Source: UBA952 sp044361535 (GTDB lineage: Bacteria > Bacteroidota > Bacteroidia > Flavobacteriales_D > Crocinitomicaceae). Taken from it: 64,000 bases of DNA. The stretch is from the NCBI GenBank assembly GCA_044361535.1, contig JBIKIQ010000007.1:1-64000 (forward strand), given 5' to 3'. The notes below the pieces were generated by a model that saw only the letters and a program-made list of their open reading frames with translations, had not been told where the DNA came from and did not search any database. Below are positions 26,345 through 35,883 of this stretch, one piece after another. Every line of letters begins with the position of its first letter. Within the stretch, counting starts at the first letter, position 1. A program made the translations under genes and the position numbers.

Positions 26345-27049
26345 ATGGAGCAAAATGCTGTAGGTCAATGGAATGAAAAAAGAATTTGGATTTTCATTTT
26401 TTTAGCGGGACTATTTATTACAAATGCTGTTACGGCGGAATTAATCAGTAATAAACTCATTGAAATTCCTATTTCTTTCTCAATTGGAGATCTGAAAGTA
26501 GGGCCATTTATAACAATTGTCGGTATTTTACCGTGGCCTGTTGTCTTTCTGTTAACTGATTTACTTAATGAATTTTACGGTCAAAAGGCTGTTAGAAGAT
26601 TATCATGGATAACTGCACTTCTCATTGCTTATTGTTTTCTCGTTGTTTCAATTACTCTTGGAATACCAGCATTTAATTTGCCAGGCGCGCAATTGGCAGA
26701 TACGAAATCCTATAATTTAGTTTTTGGTCAGGCGCAAATGGTAATTATAGGAAGTATTGTCGCTTTTTTGGTTTCACAAATTTTGGATGCTTTTGTCTTT
26801 GACCAAATCAAAAAGAAAACGGGAAATCGTTTTATATGGTTGAGAAGCACAGGAAGCACCTTATTGTCACAATTAATTGACTCATTTATTGTTTTGTACA
26901 TAGGATTTGTTTTGCCAGGAAAAATTAAGTTAGATGACTTTTCTGAACTAGCCTTGACCAATTATTCTTTGAAGATTTTAGTTGCCATTTCCTTAACTCC
27001 GGTAATTTATTTGGGACATTTCATCATGAAAAAAATACTTTCAAAATAA
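26345..27049 (+). CDS. Queuosine precursor transporter (YhhQ/VUT family)
   Basis: 234-residue inner-membrane protein with about six helices. Family hallmarks are NAVTAELISNKLIEIPI at the N-terminus, LLTDLLNEFYGQKAVRR, and GSTLLSQLIDSFIVLYIGF. Members import 7-cyano-7-deazaguanine (preQ0) or preQ1 for tRNA queuosine modification. No queuosine genes are adjacent, so substrate assignment rests on family only. Its 3' end overlaps the convergent MFS gene by 9 bases. Confidence 0.88.
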   Translation: MEQNAVGQWNEKRIWIFIFLAGLFITNAVTAELISNKLIEIPISFSIGDLKVGPFITIVGILPWPVVFLLTDLLNEFYGQKAVRRLSWITALLIAYCFLVVSITLGIPAFNLPGAQLADTKSYNLVFGQAQMVIIGSIVAFLVSQILDAFVFDQIKKKTGNRFIWLRSTGSTLLSQLIDSFIVLYIGFVLPGKIKLDDFSELALTNYSLKILVAISLTPVIYLGHFIMKKILSK

Positions 27050-28210
27050 AGATTTTCGATTTTTTAAATGCCAAATCAAGTAAATTGATGCTACGAATGA
27101 AAGGAATGCTCCAAATGCGAAGGAGTTAAATACAGAAGAAAATGTGGACTTGTAAAAGACTAACGTTGATAATGAACCCAGCATAATTCCACATTCTAAT
27201 GCAATGAACATGCTTCCAGCTCCAACGCCTCTTCTATCAAATGCAGAAAGGTCGGCAGTCCAGGCAAATAAAGTGGGGCTCGAAATACCAGTTGCAAAAC
27301 CAAAAATTATTGCAGCAATTGTATAGAACGTAATTGTATCTGCAAGACCAATTGAGATCATTGAGGTAATTAAGAAAAAATTGCCAATTAGTAATGTTTT
27401 ACGCCGTCCTATTTTATCTGAAAGAGAACCTGTTAATAATCGAACCAATATTGTAGAAATTACATAAATTCCAAAAAACCATCCTTTATTTTGAATACCT
27501 AGAAAATTTGAAATATCGGGTGTAATTACAAAAATAATTCCCGAAGATGCAGCGGTTAGAAACATCACTAGTGATGCGGGTAATACACTTGGCTCAAATA
27601 CATCTTTCCATTTAATAAGGAGCATTTGAGGTTTGAATTTATTTTTTATGGTTAAGGTCTCACGGACATAGATAGACAAGAGCAGTGAAATTATTCCAAG
27701 AAGGGCAGAACACGCAAAAAGCACGGTAAAATTGAATTGCATGAAAATCCATGATCCAAGGGCTTGACCAACTCCAATTCCTAGTGAAATAAAAGTTCCC
27801 CAAATACCCATTGCTTGACCTCTCGATTTTTCTGGTAAAATATCAGTTATCAACGCTGTGGCACCTGTAGGAGTAAAACCTGCACTCAAGCCATGAAGAA
27901 AACGTAGTGTAAGAAAGAAAAACACGGAATGTGCCAAAGGATAACTCATCGTTACCAAACAGCAAACGATAATTCCAAGATATATGGTAGTTTTGCGTCC
28001 TACTAAATCTGAAATTTTCCCAGAAAAAGGTCGGGAAATCCCAGCTGAAATCGTAAATAATGTAATTATCAATCCTTTGATGTCCTCTCCACCAAGTAAT
28101 GTAATAAATCCATTCAATTCTGGCATTATTAAATTGAAACTCATCATGAAAAAAAACATGGAGAGTGACATTATCCAAAAATTTGATCCGTAATTGAATT
28201 GATTTTTCAT
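27041..28210 (-). CDS. Major facilitator superfamily transporter
   Basis: 389 residues with about 12 membrane helices. The loop 2-3 signature is FSGKISDLVGRKTTIYLGII, and the equivalent second-half loop reads LLTGSLSDKIGRRKTLLIG; a PTGATALITDILPEKSRGQA segment matches multidrug-efflux-type members. Substrate not predictable. A TTG-initiated extension of six codons is possible, but it would run through the TACTTTTG promoter element, so the ATG at 28210 (MKNQFNYGSNFWIM) is preferred. Confidence 0.88.
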   Translation of the reverse strand: MKNQFNYGSNFWIMSLSMFFFMMSFNLIMPELNGFITLLGGEDIKGLIITLFTISAGISRPFSGKISDLVGRKTTIYLGIIVCCLVTMSYPLAHSVFFFLTLRFLHGLSAGFTPTGATALITDILPEKSRGQAMGIWGTFISLGIGVGQALGSWIFMQFNFTVLFACSALLGIISLLLSIYVRETLTIKNKFKPQMLLIKWKDVFEPSVLPASLVMFLTAASSGIIFVITPDISNFLGIQNKGWFFGIYVISTILVRLLTGSLSDKIGRRKTLLIGNFFLITSMISIGLADTITFYTIAAIIFGFATGISSPTLFAWTADLSAFDRRGVGAGSMFIALECGIMLGSLSTLVFYKSTFSSVFNSFAFGAFLSFVASIYLIWHLKNRKSLF

Positions 28211-28217
28211 TGGGGTG

Positions 28218-28225
28218 CAAAAGTA
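28218..28225 (-). promoter_or_regulatory. -7 element of the MFS gene
   Basis: TACTTTTG on the - strand, ending 7 bases before the ATG at 28210. A very short or absent leader is predicted. Confidence 0.5.
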
Positions 28226-28269
28226 CAAACATTCACACTGTAAGTTGAATTAAATTCGCGGTTTTTCAA

Positions 28270-28277
28270 TATCTTCG
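28270..28277 (+). promoter_or_regulatory. -7-like element of the exonuclease/GIY-YIG gene
   Basis: TATCTTCG ends 4 bases before the ATG at 28282, and a TTG at 28245-28247 lies 22 bases upstream. One change from the consensus. Confidence 0.45.
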
Positions 28278-28281
28278 TTAG

Positions 28282-29652
28282 ATGAATTACGTGATAATTG
28301 ATGTTGAAACAACTGGTGGAAGTCCAAAGACAACCAAAGTCACGGAAATTGCGCTCTATAAATTTGACGGCCAATCAATTGTAGATGAGTTTGTTACATT
28401 AGTAAATCCGGAGGAAAAAATCCCTGATTTCATAGTTAAGTTAACAGGGATTTCTGATAGAATGGTGGCTGATTCTCCGAAGTTTTATGAGATTGCTAAA
28501 ACTATCGTTGACTTTTGTTCTGATTGTACTTTTGTCGCACATAACGTATCATTTGATTACAATGTAATTCGTGGTGAATTTAAAAAATTGGGTTATGATT
28601 TTCGTTTGCCTCAATTGTGTACCGTGCGAGCTTCTCGATTGATTTTCCCAGGTTATGATTCATATAGTTTAGGTAAAATTACGCGCGAATTAGGTATTCA
28701 AATTAATGGTAGGCATCGAGCTGGAGGAGATGCTCTTGCCACGGCTCATTTATTTCAAATGATGTTTGATAAGGACAGTAATAAGTTGAATAGTTTGGTT
28801 CAATATGAAATAAATCCAAAAATTGTTCATGAATCATTGGATTTAGAAATAATTGAAAATTTACCCAATAAAACGGGTGTATATATGTTTTATAATGAGG
28901 TAAATCAGCTTATATATATCGGAAAAAGTAAAAATATCCGAAGCCGAGTGGAGCAACATTTGCGAAATTCTAAACAGGAAAAAGGGTTGAGATTAATCCA
29001 AGAAATAACCCGTGTTGAATTTGAATTAACGGGCTCAGAAACAATAGCTTTGCTACGTGAGTCACATCTTGTTAAATTTCATAAGCCTAAATTTAATCGT
29101 GCCTTGAAAAAGTCGAATTTTAGTTTTGGCATATTTGATGAACTAGATTTTAATGGCTATTTGAGACTAGTTGTTAAATCACTAACCAAAGCACCAGCTA
29201 GTCCTATTATACAATTTACATCAAGAAAAGAAGCTACTGATTTTTTAGATTATATTCGATCAAAATACAATTTATGTGAAAAGTATTGCGGTTCAAAAAA
29301 AGTAGAAAATGCATGCTTTTATTTTTCAATTGATGAATGCAAAGGAGCTTGTTTGGATACTGAAAAAAGTGATTTTTACAACGAAAGAGTTCAGCAATTT
29401 GTAGATAAATTAACCTTTGAAAGGAAGACCTTTTACATTCTTGACAAAGGAAGAGATAAGTTTGAAAAAAGTCTAGTTTATATAGAAAATGGCGTATTTA
29501 TTGGGTTTGGTTTTGCACCTTATCATTTCAATAATTTAGATACATCTAATTGGAAGAAATTTATTCGTCCTCAACAAGAAAATAGAGATGATAAAACAAT
29601 AATAAATCAGGCCCTCTTTCGAAAGCCTGATGTAAAAATTATTGAAGTTTAG
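28282..29652 (+). CDS. DEDDh 3'-5' exonuclease fused to GIY-YIG (UvrC N-terminal-like) nuclease
   Basis: 456 residues in two nuclease domains. Residues 1-165 are a DnaQ-like exonuclease: Exo I VIIDVETTG (Asp, Glu), Exo II FVAHNVSFDYNVIR, Exo III GRHRAGGDALAT (His, Asp). Residues about 190-275 are a GIY-YIG domain: LPNKTGVYMFYNE and LIYIGKSKNIRSRVEQHL with a conserved Glu in GSETIALLRESHLVK. The tail of about 180 residues carries several Cys (CEKYCGSKKVENACFYF, IDECKGACLD) as in UvrC/Cho-type proteins. Such fusions are known in several phyla and probably act in DNA repair (Cho-like incision with end trimming); that is inference. It is convergent with secDF, 1 base apart. Confidence 0.9.
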   Translation: MNYVIIDVETTGGSPKTTKVTEIALYKFDGQSIVDEFVTLVNPEEKIPDFIVKLTGISDRMVADSPKFYEIAKTIVDFCSDCTFVAHNVSFDYNVIRGEFKKLGYDFRLPQLCTVRASRLIFPGYDSYSLGKITRELGIQINGRHRAGGDALATAHLFQMMFDKDSNKLNSLVQYEINPKIVHESLDLEIIENLPNKTGVYMFYNEVNQLIYIGKSKNIRSRVEQHLRNSKQEKGLRLIQEITRVEFELTGSETIALLRESHLVKFHKPKFNRALKKSNFSFGIFDELDFNGYLRLVVKSLTKAPASPIIQFTSRKEATDFLDYIRSKYNLCEKYCGSKKVENACFYFSIDECKGACLDTEKSDFYNERVQQFVDKLTFERKTFYILDKGRDKFEKSLVYIENGVFIGFGFAPYHFNNLDTSNWKKFIRPQQENRDDKTIINQALFRKPDVKIIEV

Positions 29653-29653
29653 A

Positions 29654-32653
29654 TTATTTTTTTGTCTTAGTAAGATCAAGTAGCATTGGTGAAGCTACTA
29701 ATAATGAAGAGTATGTCCCTACGACAATTCCAATCAATAAGGCAAATACAAATCCTTTAATTGCTGAACCACCTAAAATGAAGATAACGATCAATACGAC
29801 AATAGTTGTCATTGAAGTATTTATTGTTCTAGAAAGTGTTGAATTTAATGCTCCATTTACCTCTGTCGCTAAATCAGTATCCTTTTTCCAGGAAAGGTCT
29901 TCACGAATACGGTCAAATACAACAACCGTATCGTTAATGGAATAACCAATAACTGTAAGAATCGCAGCAATAAATGCTTGATCTACATCCATGTTGAAAG
30001 GAAGAATGCCATTGAACAATGAAAATACACCTAAAACTATAACGACATCGTGGAATAAAGCAGCAATCGCACTAAACGAATATTGCCATTTTCCAAATCT
30101 CAATAAAATATAGGCGAAGATCATTAATAGAGACAAGCCAATTGCGATGGTTGAAGATGTAATTAATTCGCCCGAAACAGTAGATGAAACGCTTCGTGTC
30201 TCCACGATTTTATAGTTTCCTAATTTCGTTTTACAGCTATTTAGTCCTTCTGTCAATTTTGCTTTTACTTTTGCTTCGCCAGAATCTTCAGATAGCAAAT
30301 AGTTTGTTGTGATTTCAACAAAGAAGTTATTTGATTTTGTTTTAATGTCAACAGAAGCTCCACCAAATGATTTAGTCAAATTGGTTTTGATAAATTCAAT
30401 TTCACTTGCCGCACTTTTGTCAAATTTCACTCCGTATGTTCTACCTCCAGAAAATTCAACAGATGGTTTTAATCCTTTGGTCGCAACTAAAATTAATGAA
30501 CCAACAACTAGAACTGTAGAAACTAAATAATACAATTTTCTCTTACCAATAAAATTGATTTTAAGATTCTTAAATGCGTTTTTAGTTAATTTAGTATCGA
30601 ACTCGATTGACATATTTTTATTCATCATCCAAATGAATATCAATCTTGAAATTACTAAAGCAGCAAATACAGAAGTGAAAATACCAATAATTAATGTAGT
30701 TGCAAAAGACTCAATTGGACCAGAACCGAATATCTTCAATACAATCGCTGTTAATAACGTAGTAACGTTGGCATCAATAATTGAAGAAAGGGCCATTTTA
30801 TATCCAGCATCAATGGCTGACGCATTGTCTTTCCCGTTGGCGAGCTCTTCTCGTATACGTTCATAAACAAGTACATTCGCATCAACCGCCATTCCGATTG
30901 TTAACACGATACCTGCGATACCCGCTAAGGTTAATACAGCTCCAAAACTTGCTAAACATCCAAAAATGAAGAAGATATTAGCAATTAAGGCAATATTGGC
31001 AACCAATCCTGATTTTCCGTAATAGAAAAACATGTAAAGGAATACTACAACAAGAGCAATCGCAAATGAAATTAAACCTGCTTTTGTGTTTTCTGCACCG
31101 ATTGTAGGTCCTACTTTTGTTTGTTCCTTAATTACACAAGGAGCAGGAAGTGCCCCTCCGTTTAATAATCCAGCTAAATCTTTTGCTTCTTCTACTGAGA
31201 AATTACCTGATATCTGGGTGTTTCCACCGTTAATTGCTTGATTTACTCGAGGAGCGCTATAAACAACATCATCCATAGTAATGGCAATAAACTTACCAAC
31301 GTTTTCAGCTGTCATTTTAGCCCATTTATCAGCGCCTTCATTAGTCATCTGAAGATCAACAGTTATATCTCCATTTTGAGAATCATACCCTGTGCTTGCT
31401 TTCAATATATCTTTTCCACCAACATCAGCTTTTCCACTTTGTGGAACTTTACATGCGTACAATCTGTAGCCCATTTCTTTGGATTTATCATCCATTTTTT
31501 CCGGTTCAGCAGACCACATGAATTTCAAGTCCTCTGGGAATAATTCCAAAATATCAGCTCTTTTTAATAATTCGTCTGCCTTTATTTTATCTGCAATTTT
31601 TGCAGTTCCAACAGCGAAATCATTAGCATTTCCTTTAACTAAATCACCCAATCCTTTTTGATTGGTTGCTTGTGCAACAGCCTCATCTTTTTTCTCTTTT
31701 TTGGTAGTATCTGTTGAATCCTTTTTAGCCACTCCTGTTGTGTCTTTAGCTACTGAGGTTGTATCTGAATCAATTTCTTCAATAGGATTGTAGACTTGTT
31801 TAGATAATGTTACTGCTTGATTCCACTGACTAGCAATGTCATTATAGACATAGGTTTCAAAAAATTGAAGGTTTGCTGTTGATTGAAGTTTAGCAGCAAC
31901 AGTAGTCTCATCTTGAACACCTGGTAGTTCGATGTAAATTCTGTTTTTAGCAGGGTCTTTTTGAATGTTAGGTTGAGCTACACCAAATTGGTTGATACGC
32001 TTATTCATAATTTGTTCAACACCGTCCATGGAAGAAGACGCAATTTTTCGGAAGAAACTTTCAACCTCTGAATCACTTGATTTGGTTGTTAGGCCTTCAA
32101 TCTCCGTTAGAGCAAATAATTTAACCACTAAATCATTGTTCTGCTTTTTGTTTTCATCAATAAAAATAGTAATGAAATCACCACCATTTTTATAGCGGAT
32201 CATTGCGGAGTTGTATACTTTTTTGAATTTTAAATCTCGGGGATTTCTAGCGTAGTTTTTTAAAAGGTCCGGAATAGACACTTCAAGCGTGACACTCATA
32301 CCACCAACAAGATCAAGACCAAAAGCTAAACTTCTTTTCTTAACCTCAGAGAAGGTTGAACCTAAAACAGGATAAACAGCTTTTTCTGATTTGTCTTTCA
32401 ATAATTGATTGATAAATGCTGCCTTTGCAATTTCCTCAGCTTCTGGGTTGTTGAAATCAACAACGGTATTATTTGGTAAGGTAGCCTTATTACCGTTTTT
32501 TGCTGCTTGGGCTTTTAATTCAATAACCTTCCTTTGAGCCTCTTTATCAGCACGTGCTTCTTCATTGCTTGCAACCCAAGTAAATGAAAGCTGGTAGATG
32601 CAAACAGCTGTTAATAAAATCGTTATAAACCAAAAAAATCCTTTATTACGCAT
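29654..32653 (-). CDS. secDF: Fused protein translocase subunit SecDF
   Basis: 999-residue inner-membrane protein that uses the proton-motive force to assist Sec export. The SecD half has an N-terminal helix, KRSLAFGLDLVGGMSVTLEV, a large periplasmic domain, and membrane helices with GMAVDANVLVYERIREELAN. The SecF half repeats this as SGGRTYGVKFDKS and YSINDTVVVFDRIREDLSWK. Six plus six helices are expected. The SecD periplasmic part has a low-complexity Asp/Thr/Lys insertion (about 290-325) with repeated SVAKDTT/TGVAKKDST units, seen as a flexible linker in Bacteroidota SecDF. No YajC or SecA is adjacent. Confidence 0.96.
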   Translation of the reverse strand: MRNKGFFWFITILLTAVCIYQLSFTWVASNEEARADKEAQRKVIELKAQAAKNGNKATLPNNTVVDFNNPEAEEIAKAAFINQLLKDKSEKAVYPVLGSTFSEVKKRSLAFGLDLVGGMSVTLEVSIPDLLKNYARNPRDLKFKKVYNSAMIRYKNGGDFITIFIDENKKQNNDLVVKLFALTEIEGLTTKSSDSEVESFFRKIASSSMDGVEQIMNKRINQFGVAQPNIQKDPAKNRIYIELPGVQDETTVAAKLQSTANLQFFETYVYNDIASQWNQAVTLSKQVYNPIEEIDSDTTSVAKDTTGVAKKDSTDTTKKEKKDEAVAQATNQKGLGDLVKGNANDFAVGTAKIADKIKADELLKRADILELFPEDLKFMWSAEPEKMDDKSKEMGYRLYACKVPQSGKADVGGKDILKASTGYDSQNGDITVDLQMTNEGADKWAKMTAENVGKFIAITMDDVVYSAPRVNQAINGGNTQISGNFSVEEAKDLAGLLNGGALPAPCVIKEQTKVGPTIGAENTKAGLISFAIALVVVFLYMFFYYGKSGLVANIALIANIFFIFGCLASFGAVLTLAGIAGIVLTIGMAVDANVLVYERIREELANGKDNASAIDAGYKMALSSIIDANVTTLLTAIVLKIFGSGPIESFATTLIIGIFTSVFAALVISRLIFIWMMNKNMSIEFDTKLTKNAFKNLKINFIGKRKLYYLVSTVLVVGSLILVATKGLKPSVEFSGGRTYGVKFDKSAASEIEFIKTNLTKSFGGASVDIKTKSNNFFVEITTNYLLSEDSGEAKVKAKLTEGLNSCKTKLGNYKIVETRSVSSTVSGELITSSTIAIGLSLLMIFAYILLRFGKWQYSFSAIAALFHDVVIVLGVFSLFNGILPFNMDVDQAFIAAILTVIGYSINDTVVVFDRIREDLSWKKDTDLATEVNGALNSTLSRTINTSMTTIVVLIVIFILGGSAIKGFVFALLIGIVVGTYSSLLVASPMLLDLTKTKK

Positions 32654-32748
32654 AACTTTTAAGTGTTAGTTTCAATTTAAGCCCGCAAAGATAGGGTTTT
32701 GCAACGTGAAAATCAATAAAAAAACAGATTAATTCTAAATGGGGAAAA

Positions 32749-33864
32749 TTATTTCCTTAAAGTGACGATAAAATCCTCCATTTTATCAGAGAAATTATCC
32801 CATGTGATTGTGTTAGATAAACTGTTTTTTCTTTTTGTTTCATCAATACGTTTATTCTTACTTCGTTTTATCGAATTTAAAATACACATTACATCCGCCT
32901 TTTCAATAATGATGTCGTTATCTAAGTTTAGGGCTTCTGTAAGTCCGCCAGTATTTGTTGCCATTATCGGAACGTTGAAATGATTTGCAATAGCGGACAC
33001 TCCACTTTGTGTTCCCGAACGATAGGGTAGAACTAAAAAATCAGCAACTGAAAAATAGGTTGTAATTTCTTCGTCAGGTATAAATTGGTTGTGAAAAAGT
33101 ATCCGATTCTTATTTGAATTAGCATTAATTAATTCAATAATTTCATTGTCTTTACCATAAACTTCACCAGCGATAACTAATTGAAAGCTATCATCGAGTT
33201 GATCAAAGGCTTGGATTAATAAATCTAGACCTTTGTATTTTCTAATTATGCCAAAAAATAAAAGTGTATGTTTTTTAGAATCTAGATTTAACTTTTGGCA
33301 GGCAATTTCTTTGTTTATTCTTTCACCGAATTGATTATAGGGTGGGTGAGGGATATGAATTATTTTTTTTTCGTCTACATATTTTTTTAAATCATTGTAA
33401 ACAAATTCCGACAATGCAATAAATCCATCATAGGACTTAAGAAAATACGAATTGAATGCTTTGTCAAAGAATCGCTTTTCATGGGGGATTAAGTTATGGA
33501 CGATGGCAATTTTAATTGTATGTTTTGGCAGTTTTCTAGCAATAAATCCCATAAATGGAGCGAAAAAAGTCATCCAGTAATTGGTAATGAATACAGATGT
33601 ATTTTCTTCCTTAATGAACGAAACGGCCTTGAAGTATGTTGGAATTGAAAATGTACTCACAATGCGATGAATAGTTGTCTTAACTGTATTTTTTTGATTA
33701 AAATCATATTGCGATTTTCCTGGAAAAAGCCAATCTGGATATTGTTTGTTGAAGGTAATTAAAACGAGTTCATGCTTTTTCTCAAGGATTTCAGACAGTT
33801 TCGTACTAAATTGGGAAATTCCACCGCGAAATGGAGGGAAAGCTGAAAAAATTGAAATTTTCAT
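32749..33864 (-). CDS. GT4-family glycosyltransferase
   Basis: 371-residue retaining GT-B glycosyltransferase. The N-terminal domain starts KISIFSAFPPFRGGISQFST, with the acceptor-site glycines. The C-terminal donor domain contains LLFFGIIRKYKGLDLLIQAF and FLVLPYRSGTQSGVSAIANH, with the E-x7-E region degraded to a form ending GGLTEAL. It probably adds a sugar to a cell-surface glycan; donor and acceptor are unknown. It is the last gene of the 36827-32749 run, 3 bases after the lipoprotein. Confidence 0.88.
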   Translation of the reverse strand: MKISIFSAFPPFRGGISQFSTKLSEILEKKHELVLITFNKQYPDWLFPGKSQYDFNQKNTVKTTIHRIVSTFSIPTYFKAVSFIKEENTSVFITNYWMTFFAPFMGFIARKLPKHTIKIAIVHNLIPHEKRFFDKAFNSYFLKSYDGFIALSEFVYNDLKKYVDEKKIIHIPHPPYNQFGERINKEIACQKLNLDSKKHTLLFFGIIRKYKGLDLLIQAFDQLDDSFQLVIAGEVYGKDNEIIELINANSNKNRILFHNQFIPDEEITTYFSVADFLVLPYRSGTQSGVSAIANHFNVPIMATNTGGLTEALNLDNDIIIEKADVMCILNSIKRSKNKRIDETKRKNSLSNTITWDNFSDKMEDFIVTLRK

Positions 33865-33867
33865 TCT

Positions 33868-34569
33868 TTAATTTATTCCAAATTGGAGGGTTTTCATGAA
33901 CAATTCCTTTCCAGAAGAAATATTTAATGTATCGAAGTTCGAAATATTTAAATCTTTGTAATATTTTTCAATCATTCCGATTCCTTTGGCATAAGTTTCA
34001 TGTTTGTTATAATATCTGATAAGGTTCCGATCTGATCCTTGGTTTACTCTGACCGTGCTGTCGTAGCTAATGCCATTTATACTTCTTGATTTGTGTATAT
34101 CTTCGTAGAAGCAATCTAAGGTTCCAAGAATATTAAATCTATTAGCATTCCAATTGGTATAGGAATCAACTGGAAATTTCATTTTAATTATTCGCTGATT
34201 TTCTTCGACAAGTTCAGCAGAATTACCATCGATTAAAACCATCCAAACGTCAGAAATAGTCCATTGATCAGTAAGAGCTGTTTTTTTGTAGCGAACATAT
34301 TTGTTATTTATTCTACCTAAATTATCGAAAATAGTATCCTCAATTTGAACCTTCAAATAATACCTTAATGTGTCGTGTTGGATGAAAGCGTTTTGATCAT
34401 GCGTTATTTCAAGTACCTCGTATTCAATGTATCTTCCAGGAGTTAAATCAAAATACGATTTATGAAGTTCAGATTTTGAATTTTGAGACTTTTTACTACA
34501 AGCTATTAATAGTAGGGTTAATAAAGTGAATACAACGCCTAATTGCACTATTTTATTCAGTTTAAGCAT
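33868..34569 (-). CDS. Lipoprotein of unknown function
   Basis: 233 residues, with a signal peptide and lipobox (LLLIACSKKS). The mature part is beta-rich with an N-terminal YFDLTPGRYIEYEVLEITHD, a pattern common in small Bacteroidota lipoproteins; no catalytic motif is recognised. The start is taken at the ATG 34569 (MLKLNKIVQL); a TTG two codons earlier is also open but would overlap a TATATTTG element. Position between a MORN-like protein and GT4 suggests an envelope role linked to glycan assembly, by context only. Confidence 0.75.
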   Translation of the reverse strand: MLKLNKIVQLGVVFTLLTLLLIACSKKSQNSKSELHKSYFDLTPGRYIEYEVLEITHDQNAFIQHDTLRYYLKVQIEDTIFDNLGRINNKYVRYKKTALTDQWTISDVWMVLIDGNSAELVEENQRIIKMKFPVDSYTNWNANRFNILGTLDCFYEDIHKSRSINGISYDSTVRVNQGSDRNLIRYYNKHETYAKGIGMIEKYYKDLNISNFDTLNISSGKELFMKTLQFGIN

Positions 34570-34572
34570 AAA

Positions 34573-34580
34573 CAAATATA
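34573..34580 (-). promoter_or_regulatory. Possible internal -7 element upstream of the lipoprotein
   Basis: TATATTTG on the - strand, 3 bases before the ATG at 34569 and 5 bases after the stop of the upstream gene. Could be a chance match in an AT-rich 16-base gap. Confidence 0.35.
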
Positions 34581-34585
34581 TAAAA

Positions 34586-35335
34586 TTATTCGTTCGGATC
34601 TATGCCTTTAGACTTGCAATACGTTAAATGTTTTTCGAGGTCTTTCCCAGTTAATAGTCTTCCTTTGTAATAGTAAACTGTTTTCACCTCTTTTCCATTT
34701 TCGTCATAACCAGTTGCATACCCATGTTTTATTCCCGATTTGTAGCGAATCATAGAATTTTTATTTCCGTTTCGGTAGTATTCCATTGATATTCCATTTA
34801 GATTTCCATCGATGTAAAAAGAATAGATTTTCTTTTTACCATCCATGAAATACTCGATGTATTCACCATCTAATTTCCCATTTTTATAATTAGATTTCAC
34901 AAATGGTATCCTGTTCGTTAAACCTTCTAATCCACTGATGTAATAAGTAGTTCTCGGACCATGGAGTTCATTATTTTTAAAATTAGAAATTTCACTTACA
35001 AGGCCATTCTCAGTGAAAGTAATCCATGTTGAATCTTTCAATTGATTTCTGTAAATCCCACCACTCATAAGTTGACCATTGGGATGAAAGAAATTAGCCA
35101 AGGATCTTCCCGTATTTAGATTGTGTTCAATCAAGGCTTTTTTGGAACCATTGTCATAGTAATAGCGAAAAATACCCGATGGTTTATTATCGATAAAATT
35201 ACCTTCAAATTCCAAACGACCATTTTCATAGTATTTTCTCCATGCTCCTTGTTTTAAACCTTTGGCGTCTGTTTGATTAAACTTTTGAGAAAAAAGATTA
35301 CCGGATAGAAGAATAAAGAGAAGAAATAATCGCAT
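34586..35335 (-). CDS. Exported MORN/YwqK-like repeat protein
   Basis: 249 residues with a signal peptide (MRLFLLFILLSGNLFS). About eight repeats follow, each with G.W..YY.NG pattern: KQGAWRKYYENGRLEFEGNF, SGIFRYYYDNGSKKALIEHN, LNGISMEYYRNGNKNSMIRY, KHGYATGYDENGKEVKTVYY. These beta-hairpin repeats are the same class as the lipoprotein at 16123. Family function is unknown; the label YwqK antitoxin used in databases is not supported here. It lies 5 bases after the HAD phosphatase. Confidence 0.85.
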   Translation of the reverse strand: MRLFLLFILLSGNLFSQKFNQTDAKGLKQGAWRKYYENGRLEFEGNFIDNKPSGIFRYYYDNGSKKALIEHNLNTGRSLANFFHPNGQLMSGGIYRNQLKDSTWITFTENGLVSEISNFKNNELHGPRTTYYISGLEGLTNRIPFVKSNYKNGKLDGEYIEYFMDGKKKIYSFYIDGNLNGISMEYYRNGNKNSMIRYKSGIKHGYATGYDENGKEVKTVYYYKGRLLTGKDLEKHLTYCKSKGIDPNE

Positions 35336-35340
35336 AGTTA

Positions 35341-35883
35341 TTAGTTTATTAAATTAGCTAATTCCATTAAATCAGAAATGTGCAAATCAGGTGTTACATT
35401 TTCTTTTTCCTCTGATAGTACACGAACAGTTTTCATACCAAGCTTCTTGCCAAATTCAATATCAGAATCTGTATCTCCAACCATAATTGATTTTAAAAAA
35501 TCTATCGTGGGATATTTGGCTTTTGCCTCGTAACCCATTGCTATATTTGGCTTTCTTCTGAAAGGTTTATCAAGTCTTAATTCTGTGGCACTAAAAACTT
35601 CAGTGATATTGCCATTATTTAATTCAATTTCATTCAACATGTTACAGTGAATTTCGTTCAGTTGATCAAATGAAATTAAATTTTTTGAAACACATTGTTG
35701 ATTTGTGATAATAAAAATATGGGAGAAAATTGTTGAAAATCTTGCTATCGCTTCAAGAGAACCAACTCGAAATTGAAAATCTTCATAGTTGAGCACATAG
35801 CCATTCCAAACTCGTTCATTAATTACCCCGTCTCTATCTAAAAAAAGACTCCAAGAGGAATCTACCTTCCAATCTGTAATCAT
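35341..35883 (-). CDS. HAD-IIIA phosphatase, GmhB-like
   Basis: 180 residues of the HAD superfamily. Motif I is SLFLDRDGVINERVWNGYVL (nucleophile Asp and acid/base Asp in DxD), motif II is IFIITNQQ, and motif III/IV is KSIMVGDTDSDIEFGKKLGM. The layout matches D-glycero-manno-heptose-1,7-bisphosphate 7-phosphatase and histidinol-phosphatase-like enzymes. The zinc-binding Cys loop of classical GmhB (CxH...CxC) is not evident, so the substrate may differ. Its start overlaps the GT2 stop by 4 bases (ATGA), indicating translational coupling; a sugar-phosphate substrate for glycan synthesis is likely from context. Confidence 0.85.
   Translation of the reverse strand: MITDWKVDSSWSLFLDRDGVINERVWNGYVLNYEDFQFRVGSLEAIARFSTIFSHIFIITNQQCVSKNLISFDQLNEIHCNMLNEIELNNGNITEVFSATELRLDKPFRRKPNIAMGYEAKAKYPTIDFLKSIMVGDTDSDIEFGKKLGMKTVRVLSEEKENVTPDLHISDLMELANLIN

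Noticed and set aside
28211..28232. Alternative starts of the MFS gene and an overlapping frame beginning near 28232
   Set aside because: The overlapping frame is a shadow of the transporter gene, and the TTG extension runs through the TACTTTTG promoter element.
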